From positions 1-64,000 of the forward strand of contig SSNU01000145.1 in assembly GCA_012064415.1 (NCBI GenBank): a stretch of DNA of 64,000 nucleotides, read 5' to 3'. The notes under the pieces are model-generated. The model was given only the letters and a program-made list of their open reading frames with translations. It did no database searches and was not told the origin of the DNA. Position 1 is the first letter of the stretch; the number at the start of each line of letters is the position of its first letter. Made by a program: the position numbers and the translations under genes. Shown here piece after piece: positions 55,201 to 64,000 of this stretch. The DNA comes from Gyrodactylus bullatarudis. Taxonomy: Eukaryota; Platyhelminthes; Monogenea; Gyrodactylidea; Gyrodactylidae.

Positions 55201-57857
55201 TTTTTCATCAGATTTAATTTAACTTCCTTCTTTCTGCCAAAAAGCTGAATCCAACACTGCTCAAGAGCCTCATGAGTTAACCTCTTTCTAAAGTTTTTTT
55301 GTACACCAAGGATTTTAACCTCTTCAATATTGATTTTATGCCCATTATTGTTGAGAAAATGTTGAAAAACATGCGATTTATTATTATTTCTTAAATACCA
55401 CAGCCTTCAAGAATGTTATTTTCATTTTTGGAAATTTTATCAACAAAACTTATATTATTTTTAAAGACAACCTTAAAGTTATATTTTAGATAGCAAAATA
55501 TTAAGTGGGCTATGTTCTAAAACAATGATATTTTTAGTATCTAAATTTTGATTCTTAATGTTTTTAGGTGAACAAAATTAATTAAAAACTTCTCCCCTAA
55601 TTCTACCAATAATTTTTGTAGGATAACTATTTTTATTTAAAATAATTGATAAATTTCCAAGTTCCATATCCCACTGATCTTTATGTGTGAGACGTAATGT
55701 TCTCAAGATTTCACCACGAACTACATTTTCTTTGTACCAGATAGGTGTATTACTTTAGAAATTTGACAGTATATTTTTACTACAAGGTTTGGACTATTTG
55801 ATATTTAAAACATTAAAAAAGTTTACAAAATCGATAAGAATTTTTCCTAGTCTTTCAGTTGTGCACCAATAGGGGGTGTCATTCTATACTCCCTAAATAC
55901 GGCTGTCAATTAAATAATAGTGATATCTCGGATCAAATTTAGAGGTTCTCTTGAACTGTGAACTTTATTGCTCGAATTCTTTTGATCCCAAATATCAGCA
56001 TTTAATTATTTCGATTCTTCGAAATCAATAAAAATTTTCAAATCAAACATGAGAATAGCTATTTCATTTCTTACTGAAAACCCCTCGAATTTTCTTTCAA
56101 GTTTTTCTGTTTTTTTCTTTTCAAAGGGATAGTTTTATTCAGGTCCTATTTGTATCACTAAAAGTGTATTTGATCTTACTAGGTGGAAAAGAGTCTCAAA
56201 TATCGTAGAGATGGAGCAGACATTCATTGCGATGCAAACATCACCCTAACACAGGCTGTATTGGGCGGTAAAATTCGTGTCCCCAACATTTACACAGACT
56301 CAATCCTTGTGAGCATACCCCCAGGCTCAAATAGCCATGATAGGATCCGAATCCCGGGCAAAGGCATCTCTCGTCTCAACGGTTACGGCTATGGTGACCA
56401 GTATGTCCATATCAAAATTAAGAACCCCAAACAGTTGACCGAACTACAAAAGGCTCTCCTTTTAGCTTATGCTGAAACTGAAACTTCAATCGAAGGATCA
56501 GTTGAAGGTGTCACTTCTACTGAGACAGGTAATTTAATCAGAGCAAACATCTATTTATACTCCAAATTAATTAATGAATCAATGAATGATAATAAGTTTT
56601 AAAAACGGGGGAGGGGGTTATAAATCTGTTCTTTACTTAGATTGGAATTTGATTGGTTTTATATTTCATAGCGAAATTCATTTCAACATTAATCGCTTTG
56701 CCTATGATCTCGTCTTTTGAACTGTGAGACTACTTGATATAAAGATTCAATAACTCTTGATCGTACTATTTAGGTACTTGATATCAGCAAACTTCTCGTT
56801 TTCGTCTCCTTGACAAGCATTACAAATGACAACTAGAGAGATTTCATCTTGAATTTATTCTCTACAGTGCTTACAACTCTGAATTATCAACAAGATTAAT
56901 CTCTCCTTTCGAAGTAAAGCACTCTTTCTATGAAGAGAATCAAGCAACTGAATTTGAGTTGAAAACGTCTATTTTCAAATACGCGCATTTTACTACGAGA
57001 TCTTTCATGTTTTTTGATTACTCAACTTTAATCTGAGTTTCTGTGTTCCAGTCCTCCTACTTTGGTCAGACTGATTGTGATAAATTATCACTGATAATTC
57101 ACTAAATTCTTTTCCTAAGCAGTTGAAAAGAATAACCAATTAAATTCATCCTCTTTTTATTGGTTCATGTGGAATTAGCCTATCAGGGACCTTGACCAAA
57201 AATTAAGATTAAGTTGAGGTAATATAAATTTTTAGAATGCATCTGATAAATCCCCAATATTATTTAGGTCTAGATAGACTGAGAAGACTCCTCTCTGTCT
57301 CTCAGCCAGGCCCAATCAAGACCAATGAATCAAAGGTCGATGGACTCAAAGAGGAGGAGACGGAGTCTTTTGAAACAGATGATCCCACTAATGACTACTC
57401 AAAGTTATCCCTCTGGCAAAGAATTAAACGCAATATAACCGGATAACTAATTTAAAAACAAAACTATTTTAGATTACCTACTTTAGATTGTGTACATTGG
57501 TCTATATCTTTTTACAACAATAAATCCTTTGCATTTTAAATACTTGAAAACGAAAAAAAAAAGTTTTCCTTGAGTTATTGTCTCGACGTGCATGATTGGG
57601 TTGTTGTTTGGCTTTAACACTCAAAAATAAAAAACATTTTAAATCAAAAATTTAATGGTTCTTTTGTTTCTTCAGGCGGTAGGAGAGCCATAGACGATAC
57701 AAAAGAATTCCTCCTCTCCAAACTGCGTGCAGTTTACGCAACCAATTCTGTCCCTGACAAGGTAAAAGATGCTGCTCCCGAAGCTGAGAAGAAGCCCCAT
57801 CCTGAAAAGAAACTCTCTGATCAGTTGGAAATGGAAAAGAAGAAACAACCTGTTTAA
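52212..57857 (+). CDS. DNAJA3: Mitochondrial DnaJ/Hsp40 (Tid1 type), alternative last exons
   Basis: This protein is a co-chaperone of mitochondrial Hsp70. Exons: 52212-52251, 52284-52402, 52548-53258 and 56183-56528, then either 57268-57446 (exon A) or 57676-57857 (exon B), giving ~464-465 aa. The leader [20 protein letters not shown] is basic and Ser-rich, like a mitochondrial presequence, and appears only after removing a 32-nt intron. The J domain ([18 protein letters not shown] with HPD) spans residues ~33-97, followed by a Gly/Phe-rich region. Four zinc-finger repeats follow ([31 protein letters not shown]), then the substrate-binding domain (GEK-like [15 protein letters not shown]). 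Exons A (…[11 protein letters not shown]) and B ([14 protein letters not shown]) both join in phase 1. Intron 3 is 2.9 kb and holds an antisense PLE remnant. Confidence 0.93.
54950..55930 (-). pseudogene. PLE-like remnant in DNAJA3 intron 3, antisense
   Basis: On the minus strand successive frames read [46 protein letters not shown] and [20 protein letters not shown], ending in [13 protein letters not shown] sequence. The order (post-RT linker with an N.YP.K.I motif, then an H...GH endonuclease-like end) fits the C-terminal half of a retroelement with a GIY-YIG type domain, most likely a PLE of another family. Many stops and shifts are present. Confidence 0.5.
57519..57524 (+). terminator. 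Poly(A) signal for DNAJA3 exon A
   Basis: AATAAA lies 73 bp after the exon A stop codon and well before exon B, so an exon A transcript could end here. Confidence 0.6.
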
Positions 57858-57942
57858 TCTTAAATTTTGTCTTGCTCAGCCTGGAAGAAATTAGTCAGTT
57901 GAATTTATTTGTTTAATTCAACTTTGTTACATAGATTTTTGA

Positions 57943-57948
57943 AATAAA
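57943..57948 (+). terminator. Poly(A) signal for DNAJA3 exon B
   Basis: AATAAA lies 86 bp after the exon B stop codon. A second CAATAAA follows about 25 bp later. Confidence 0.6.
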
Positions 57949-58135
57949 ATATATTTTTATTGAAAATCAATAAATTTTTGTCATCTTTTTTGGTTACAAT
58001 CCGAAAGAGTTCTAGTCAACGCAAACTGATTGGGTTTGAAACGGTTTGTCCCGCCAATTTACTCATTATTTTTGGTCTGATCTAATGTAATTAGGCTAAT
58101 GAATAGATTTTTGTTTTGACAACGTCAAAGTGCCA

Positions 58136-58594
58136 ATGTTGAACCTCGGTAAACTGGGCGTAGTTCTGGCCAGGAAGTTTTCCTGGAACTTGACCCGACT
58201 AAACCATATCGCAATAGCAGTACCCGACTTGGAGAAGGCAACCAAGTTCTATAGAGATGTCATGAAAGCCAAGGTTAGTCAAGTTAAAGCTCTCCCAGAC
58301 CACGGAGTCTACACTGTTTTTGTGGAACTGGAAAATACTAAACTCGAACTCCTCGGTGTCTATGGAGACAAAAGTCCGATTGAAAACTTTTTGAAGAAAA
58401 ATCCTGCCGGTGGAATTCATCATATCTGCATAGAAGTGAACAAGATCAACGACGCTATGATAGATCTCAAGCAGAATAATGTCAGAACTCTAACTGATGA
58501 GCCAAAGATTGGCGCCCATGGCTGTCCAATCGTCTTCCTCCATCCTAAAGATACCAATGGTGTCCTAACAGAACTAGAGATGCCAGACAAATGA
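58136..58594 (+). CDS. MCEE: Methylmalonyl-CoA epimerase, single exon
   Basis: The enzyme interconverts (S)- and (R)-methylmalonyl-CoA in mitochondrial propionate breakdown. The 152-aa protein starts with a basic, hydroxylated leader (MLNLGKLGVVLARKFSWN) that fits a mitochondrial presequence. The vicinal-oxygen-chelate fold follows, with metal ligands in family positions: His in LNHIAIAVPDL (~24), His in GGIHHICIEV (~103), and Glu in LTELEM near the C-terminus. Other signatures are FYRDVMKA, VFVELENTKLELL and HPKDTNGVL. I chose the ATG at 58136 because it opens the leader directly and nothing in frame upstream is an ATG. AATAAA lies at 58657-58662. Confidence 0.95.
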   Translation: MLNLGKLGVVLARKFSWNLTRLNHIAIAVPDLEKATKFYRDVMKAKVSQVKALPDHGVYTVFVELENTKLELLGVYGDKSPIENFLKKNPAGGIHHICIEVNKINDAMIDLKQNNVRTLTDEPKIGAHGCPIVFLHPKDTNGVLTELEMPDK

Positions 58595-58820
58595 TAATTC
58601 ATGTTTAGAGAACGACTAGAATGATTATTTTTTGTACAAATAACCGAAATTGTGCTAATAAACTGAAAAATAATTGATAAAAGGAGTAAAACGATAGTTG
58701 TACTCTTATTAGAGTTAATCGCATTTTAAACTGGTTCTCCCTCGTTGATCATTTCATAGGTGTGTTGCTCAAAAAACGCAAGAAAGAGAGAATCGTAAAG
58801 ATGAGTATGTATTTATCATT

Positions 58821-59487
58821 TTACAATTTGTTGAATGCAGCAATATCAACAGACTGGACATAATCTTCAAAAGCTTGGATGGACTCCTCGAGGAAATCAG
58901 TGCCTACCTTGTCGTCTTCCACGACACATCCAATAATCAACTTTTTGAGACCATAGGCAACATCGACAAATTTCGATTGACCCCAGAGAAGACCATCACA
59001 TTTAACTGACCTAACACATTTTTCCATAGCTACGAGGTCTGTTTCATCACTCCATGGCTTTACTTCCAGGGTGATAGTGGACTTTGCAATAAGGGGTTTC
59101 TTTCCAGCCTTCTTAACAACAACTGGCTTAGCGGAAGGAGCATCATCATCACCGAAAAGATCATCGGATTCGTCACCCTTTTTACCTGAGTCACCTCCGG
59201 AAAGTCTTTCAACCGTTTTTGATAGTTCTTCGATTTTAAGACTGAGTTTTTTAACAGCTAAAGGTAAAAAATAAAATGTTACTCTTTTCCAACTCATCAA
59301 TACGATTTGATCCATTGCAATCAGAAATTCCCAAATTGATTTTGTTTCTGGCCTCGAGGATTTTTTGAGAAATGACAGATGGACTATCCAATTCAGCTAG
59401 GAAGCTGATAAACTTTTTCTCATATGTATCGAAATTGGGTATTTCTTGAACCTTTACATCGCCAAGAGGAAACGTGTTATTAGTCAT
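58821..59487 (-). CDS. EEF1D: Translation elongation factor 1B, beta/delta subunit, 2 exons
   Basis: This is the GDP-GTP exchange factor for eEF1A. Exons are 59487-59283 and 59257-58821, giving 213 aa. They are separated by a 25-nt intron that begins GTAACA and ends CTTTAG. Removing it joins ELEK to [19 protein letters not shown], an unbroken leucine-zipper-like coiled coil typical of the delta form. An acidic block with a likely CK2 site follows ([11 protein letters not shown]). The C-terminal exchange domain reads [50 protein letters not shown] and ends DIAAFNKL. The N-terminal GST-C-like part is short. The zipper favours delta; many invertebrates have a single beta/delta gene, so the symbol is approximate. 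Confidence 0.93.
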
Positions 59488-59592
59488 GTTGATAGAGTAA
59501 AGTTCAAACTTAGATAAATATTAAGGTGAAGTTAAACAAAACAATCTTGAGCTTTTGAATTGTTCATTGTTAAAATTTTATCTTAGTTTTGA
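59488..59592. promoter_or_regulatory. Shared divergent promoter, eEF1B / unknown gene
   Basis: There are 105 bp between the two start codons, AT-rich and with no clear TATA box. A ribosomal-type housekeeping gene and an unrelated gene appear to share the same promoter space. Confidence 0.5.
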
Positions 59593-61491
59593 ATGATTAA
59601 CGAAATTGTTGATAATATCGTAGACTTGCAGAAGAAATTAGATGATATAGACCTTATTAAGAAACCATTTGAAGATGGGGATGAATCAGATAGTTTTTGG
59701 CAGTCCTTAGAAAAGGTATTTACACTGATTATTAACAGTTCTTCAGGCTACTGAAAAATCAGGGAATAAAAAAAGCCAGGATTTAGAAGAATTTATTGAA
59801 AAACTTAAAGAAATCCTTTTACCATGTGCATCTCTAGTTGAATATATCCATCTCCCTTCCAATCTAGGTAGGATTTTTTCTCTAATTCTCTAGATTTTTT
59901 CAAGTATCTATCCCAAAAAGAGAAATTTATATTTAAAAACTGTGATGAAATTATCAAAGAAGAGAATGAAAAAGATTTGATATTTCTAATTGAATGCTGT
60001 ATTGATTCATCTTTTGGTTTTGAAGCTTTCAATTTAATTTTGCTTTACTATTCTGCATTTATGTTAAACTCCAAACGAACGCCTGATGAGATTAGTGAAA
60101 CATGTTGGTTTAAACGCTTTCGATCTTTGGCGTTTGATGAAATTAGTCCCGATGATCGGGAAATGGGACAGAAGAGATTCAGTGAGTTATTCAGATTTGT
60201 CTATTTTTTACTTTTTCTTGAGACTTTCCGATCAATTTGCTTGACAAGTCAAAATTAACAGTAAAAGTTGATTAAAGTTTCTACCACATAATTAAAATAA
60301 GCTTCTTCAGCCTAAAGTCTAAAAGAATATTCTCCCCAGAATGCTCTTTGTATCTATTCATAACGAGCTTGAATGACAGGCTTTGATCTCCGTCAAGATG
60401 AACAATGATTAACCATGAAAAAAGAATAAAATTATCGACTAAATTTCTATTACATGAAAGCTTATAAAGTTCAATTTTTCACTCAAAATTTATTGCATGT
60501 GTAGAAAAGAATTGTTTTGTTTAAAACAAACCCAATTCTTGGCCTACTTTCCATAGTTTATTGCCTCGAATTTAAAGTTTAAAAATATTAAATATATACA
60601 TATTTAAAGATACTTGTGAGTAGTTTTTATTTATTTATTTAAGCCTATTTTTCAAGAATAAGTCCTGTAATTTAATCTTAACGTGGCATGTTTTGAGGCC
60701 CTGAGTAATGAGCATTAGGAGTAGATTTTGGATTTTCTTCTTGACTTGGACTAGAAATATAGACGATTTTGAATTTGTTTGAGTTTTTTTTCATTCAACA
60801 GCAAAAGCTGATGCTACTACTTATGAGCAACTTTGGATTTTTAATTCCCTTGAGCATGAAATGCTAAGCTTGTTCGTCAATGAAATCTTTGACTATTGCG
60901 TGAAAAATCGAGAGTATTTTTCCTTACGGAAACGTTTCCTTGCCGTACCTTTTAAATATTATTAGTATCGTCTCTTCAAGCTTGATCAAATGAATCGATA
61001 TTTTGCATGATGAAAAACTATACTTTTCTATTTTAGAGAACCTCACTTCAACGCCCTGCTTCAAGTCGAAAGGTGACCACGAGAATTCCCTGGGTGACAC
61101 TCTGAATGAGGAGTCAAGGAAACGAGTCCGCTTCTCCCTTGGCCCAGAGCATGTTAGTGCAGACTTGGAGGAGAGTCTGGGTGGTCGATCTAACCGGAGT
61201 CGTCTCAATGACTTGTCTCTTCGCCGGCAGACCTATCTCAACAACAGCTTCACCTTTTTCCCATGTCTTTCCTCCCTCACCAATAGAGACACCCTGATGG
61301 GTCATTTAATATCTAGAATTATCCTCTTCTCCTGGTACATTTTTGCAATCCTCTCCCTCCTATTCACAGTCTCCTCAGTATTTTCACTACTTTCATTCTT
61401 CCAAAAGTCCCTCATTTCCAACCTATTCGAGAGTGTTCTCAGTCTCTTTTACTCGATTTTCAACGTATCATCTCATTCTGATGAACTTTAA
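59593..61491 (+). CDS. Unrecognised coiled-coil protein with C-terminal membrane segment
   Basis: I do not recognise this family. Exons read by eye: 59593-59715, 59747-59867, 59894-60181 and 60802 to about 60915-60950, then 61037-61491. The first two introns are 31 and 26 nt, both GT..AG and phase-consistent. The N-terminal ~80 residues are helical and acidic (IVDNIVDLQKKLDDIDLIKK; DLEEFIEKLKEIL). A middle region includes FLIECCIDSSFGFEAFN and CWFKRFRSLAFDEISPDD. Exon 4 reads YEQLWIFNSLEHEMLSLFVN. Exon 5 is basic and Ser-rich (RKRVRFSLGPEH), then has a hydrophobic stretch (IILFSWYIFAILSLLFTVSS) of one or two membrane helices near the C-terminus. The exon 4-5 junction is unresolved: no donor is fully satisfactory, and exon 5 might be a separate gene without a visible start. 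A tail-anchored organelle protein is possible. Confidence 0.55.
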
Positions 61492-61846
61492 GATTCTTAT
61501 TCTTGTTGTTGTGTCAGTTTGTGATAACCACATGCCAACAAGTTTTAATTTGAAACCAAATCAAAATTCATCAAAATCGATCATAATCATCATCTGTTAT
61601 CTAACAAACCATATTATTAATACTGATAATGCTGATTCTCTTTGTTTTTTTTTTATATTCTAAAAGAAAATGAATTTTTTATGCGTTTTTATCTACTCCG
61701 CGCAATCAGCTGAACACAAAGTGTTTATTTTCAAAGATGTGGCATTGCTAAATTATTTTCTATCTAAACTCTATTATTATTGATAATTATAATTATATAA
61801 AGAATAAAGTTTCTCCATTACTAAACAAACCGTTGATTCATTGAAA

Positions 61847-62867
61847 ATGACAAAAGGCTTGATTTCTTTGGTCTGTAATCAAAAGTGCGTAATAACCACT
61901 TGACCAAAGAAGAAAAAATGGCACGTGGACACATGATGCGTACTTTTGACCAGTGGACAGAGAAATGCAAGCTCTTTTTTGAATTTCAAAATTAATTATT
62001 TTCTCTTTCAAGATCCGTCTAGCTCTTATCCAGACGAATATCGGTCTTAGCAAAAGCCAAAATCTCACAAAGACAGTTGAAGCAATCAGAAAGGCCAAGA
62101 GAGTTGACAAGGCTGATCTCATCTGCCTACCGGAATTCTTCAACTCGCCCTATGGCCAGGACTACTTTGAGGAGTACGCCGAGAAGGGGCCTGCCCACGA
62201 GACTCCATCCCTCAAGATGATTGAGTCTGTAGCTAGAGAGGAGAATGTTTGGATAGTCTCGGGGTCATCTCCAGTCCGCATGGAAGATGGAAAAATCTAC
62301 AATTCAACGGTTGTCTACAACAACAAGGGCCATATTGTCGGGAATTTCAGTAAACTCCACCTCTTTGACATTGATATTCCTGGCCAGTTCACCTTCAAGG
62401 AGTCCAGTTTGATAAATCCCGGAAAAGATTTGTGCTTCTTTGATATGCCCACCTCGGATCCCAACCAAAGTCTCAGAGTCGGCCTTGGGATTTGTTATGA
62501 CATCCGCTTCGCTGAACTATCCCTACTATACACACAGACGTTGGGCTGTAAACTGTTACTGTTTCCCGGGGCATTCAGCACCAAGACTGGCCCTGCTCAT
62601 TGGGAACTGTTAACCAGAGCTAGAGCTCTTGATAACCAGTGTTATGTTGCTGCTTGTGCTCCTGCCGCTGATGATAGTGCTAAATACGTTTCTCATGCCC
62701 ATTCAATGGTTGCAGATCCCTGGGGCACTGTGCTGTGTAATGCTGGGCGGGAGGAGAAGACCGTCCTTGCCGAAATCAAGTTGTCCGAAGTTGAACGTGT
62801 TCGCAAGGCCTTGCCTATCTCGATTCAACGCCGGGAAGATCTCTACACCAAAGTTGGGAAACCTTGA
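61847..62867 (+). CDS. NIT2: Omega-amidase / nitrilase-2, 2 exons
   Basis: NIT2 hydrolyses α-ketoglutaramate and α-ketosuccinamate in cytosol and mitochondria. The main exon (62013-62867) carries the nitrilase-superfamily triad: Glu in CLPEFFNSPYG, Lys in FSKLHLFDIDIPG and Cys in GLGICYDIRFAEL. Other NIT2-type segments are GPAHWELLTRARALDNQCYV and the ending SIQRREDLYTKV. The exon opens at CTTTCAAG with IRLALIQTN, the family's first strand, so only a short N-terminus is missing. The best phase-0 candidate is ATG at 61847 to donor GTAATA at 61889 (MTKGLISLVCNQKC). That first exon is tentative. Confidence 0.9.
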
Positions 62868-62980
62868 TTTTATTATTTTCCCTTTATTGACAAACCATTG
62901 GTTCATTTTGATTTATCTGTCCTTGATTTTTGAAAAAAGTTTAATTTTTTATATACAATTTAGACTTTTATCATGATGAC

Positions 62981-63259
62981 TAGGGCCTCAAAAATAATAA
63001 TCTGATTGATGTTTGTAGTATTTTTAGTACAAACTGACATATCTGCAAACACTACTAATAGCCAATCAAAATCAAGACATTTTATTACAATTTCTGATCA
63101 AATTAAAAATGATAAAATTAAGGTATTATTTTATGACCGAATAAAAAATAATAATACATTATATGATGTCCAAATCAAAAATAAACCGCATTTTTGACGT
63201 TTTTAGAATCCAGGCTTTTGCCAGATAAAATATGCTTTTTAAGACATTTTGAGGCCCTA
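62981..63259. mobile_element. hAT-type MITE (TAGRGCCTCAAAA family, copy 3)
   Basis: The ends are TAGGGCCTCAAAA and its complement, flanked by a perfect 8-bp duplication ATGATGAC (62973-62980 and 63260-63267). It is 279 bp and AT-rich, with no coding domain. An isolated right end of the same type (TTTTGAGGCCCT) lies near 60692. Confidence 0.8.
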
Positions 63260-63545
63260 ATGATGACAATCGAGGAATGAACGACCATATTTTAAACAAA
63301 TAAATACGGTAGCTAATTAAATAATTTATTTTCGAATTCTGAAGCTAAAAACAATTTCTGATCAAAATTTCAGGCGTCTTGAATAAATTCATCTATTTTA
63401 CTTTATCAAGTGAACTTGTCCGAGTCTCAAACTACACAATGTGTGTCTCTTTAATAGCAAAAAATCAATTTTGATTATGAAATTTGTTGTTTGTCTTTGT
63501 GTGTGTTGTCATGGTAGTTTTCACTCTTACTACGCAAGCTGTTCC

Positions 63546-63606
63546 TCTCTAGTCTAGCTGCTCTGGAATGCAAACAAATTTGATTCATTCCAGAGTAGCT
63601 AGAACT
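63546..63606. repeat. Short inverted repeat upstream of the last gene
   Basis: TCTCTAGTCTAGCTGCTCTGGAATG and CATTCCAGAGTAGCTAGAACT form an imperfect ~22-bp stem with a ~17-bp loop, ~180 bp before the start codon. It could be a MITE relic. Confidence 0.45.
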
Positions 63607-63781
63607 CTTCTTGAACTCTGATTGGCTGTGTACTAACTCGATAGACATACAAATCCACTCACATTTAAAAGTCTCTTAAAAGGATTTTACATTTTTAATG
63701 ATTTATCAATTATGAGTTAGGCAGTGGTGTCAATCACAAGTTGATAGAAAACCTCTTGTTGAGTGAAAAACATACGACAAC

Positions 63782-64000
63782 ATGAGCAGTACACCCTTTC
63801 GATACATCTTGCTAATCCTGTCTCTGACCTGTTTGACAAGAATCCATGGTACCATCCTAATTGAACTGAAACCGGTATCGATTAGGAATCTTGGCGAGAA
63901 ATGGATTGTCCCATGCCAAAAGGAATGTTCCAATCAGCTTCTGTTAAGCTCCCTTATCATCAATCCCAACATGAACGAGGCTAAGGATCACGACATCAGA
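63782..64000 (+). CDS. 5' end of a secreted or membrane protein gene, cut by window edge
   Basis: The open frame runs from ATG at 63782 to the last base (73 codons, no stop). The first ~23 residues (MSSTPFRYILLILSLTC…) form a signal peptide with a likely cleavage near the RIHG segment. The mature part shows two Cys four residues apart (VPCQKECSNQ) and continues LLLSSLIINPNMNEAKDH. I do not recognise the family. The uninterrupted frame and good start context support a real gene. Confidence 0.6.
   Translation, partial: MSSTPFRYILLILSLTCLTRIHGTILIELKPVSIRNLGEKWIVPCQKECSNQLLLSSLIINPNMNEAKDHDIR

Noticed and set aside
60084..60106. CTGATGAGATTAGTGAAAC resembles a hammerhead core
   Set aside because: It is inside a coding exon, the flanks offer no helix I or loop pairing, and the codons explain it.
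61003..61305. Overlapping open frames on both strands around 61.1 kb
   Set aside because: Only the frame read as exon 5 continues into a plausible membrane segment and stop; the others are shadows.

Overview
The window looks like nuclear DNA from a small, AT-rich animal genome. NELF-B, a Gβ5-type G-protein subunit, a mitochondrial Tid1-type DnaJ, methylmalonyl-CoA epimerase, eEF1B and NIT2 together point to a metazoan. I cannot name the phylum from the sequence. The most telling lineage trait is intron size: four genes carry GT..AG introns of only 25 to 32 nt, next to ordinary short introns of about 55 to 145 nt and a few long ones. Dicyemid mesozoans are the animals I know for introns this short, but that is only a pointer.

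Positions 1 to about 44,200 form a transposon island with almost no host genes. It holds Penelope-like elements (PLEs) of at least two families, jockey-like non-LTR retrotransposon pieces, Tc1/mariner and IS630-type transposons, Merlin/ISXO2-type elements, hAT elements with 8-bp target duplications, and many long foldback elements. Nesting can be read directly: a Merlin-like element sits inside a reverse transcriptase gene, a hAT inside one arm of a giant palindrome, a Tc1 inside a small foldback MITE, and a Merlin-like relic inside a PLE.

The most interesting signal is a set of six hammerhead-like ribozyme motifs. Four lie in the terminal repeats of PLE copies and two stand alone. All share the CUGANGA and GAAA cores (one copy has a broken GAAA). 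All have a covarying helix I, a helix II reduced to about one base pair whose loop is complementary to a strand just 5' of helix I, and a palindromic helix III tip.

Positions 44,268 to 64,000 are gene-dense. In order: an orphan 7TM receptor (+); NELF-B with a long C-terminal extension (-); GNB5 (-) head-to-head with DNAJA3 (+); MCEE (+); eEF1B β/δ (-) head-to-head with an unrecognised coiled-coil/membrane protein gene (+); NIT2 (+); and the 5' end of a secreted-protein gene cut by the window edge. DNAJA3 has two in-phase alternative last exons, each followed by its own AATAAA. Transposons also reach into introns here: a non-autonomous hAT in NELF-B and an antisense PLE remnant in DNAJA3.

Exon boundaries were read by eye from GT/AG sites, phase and family alignment. 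They are firm for GNB5, DNAJA3, eEF1B and NELF-B exons 1 to 5, and tentative elsewhere. I recognised no tRNA, rRNA or CRISPR array.
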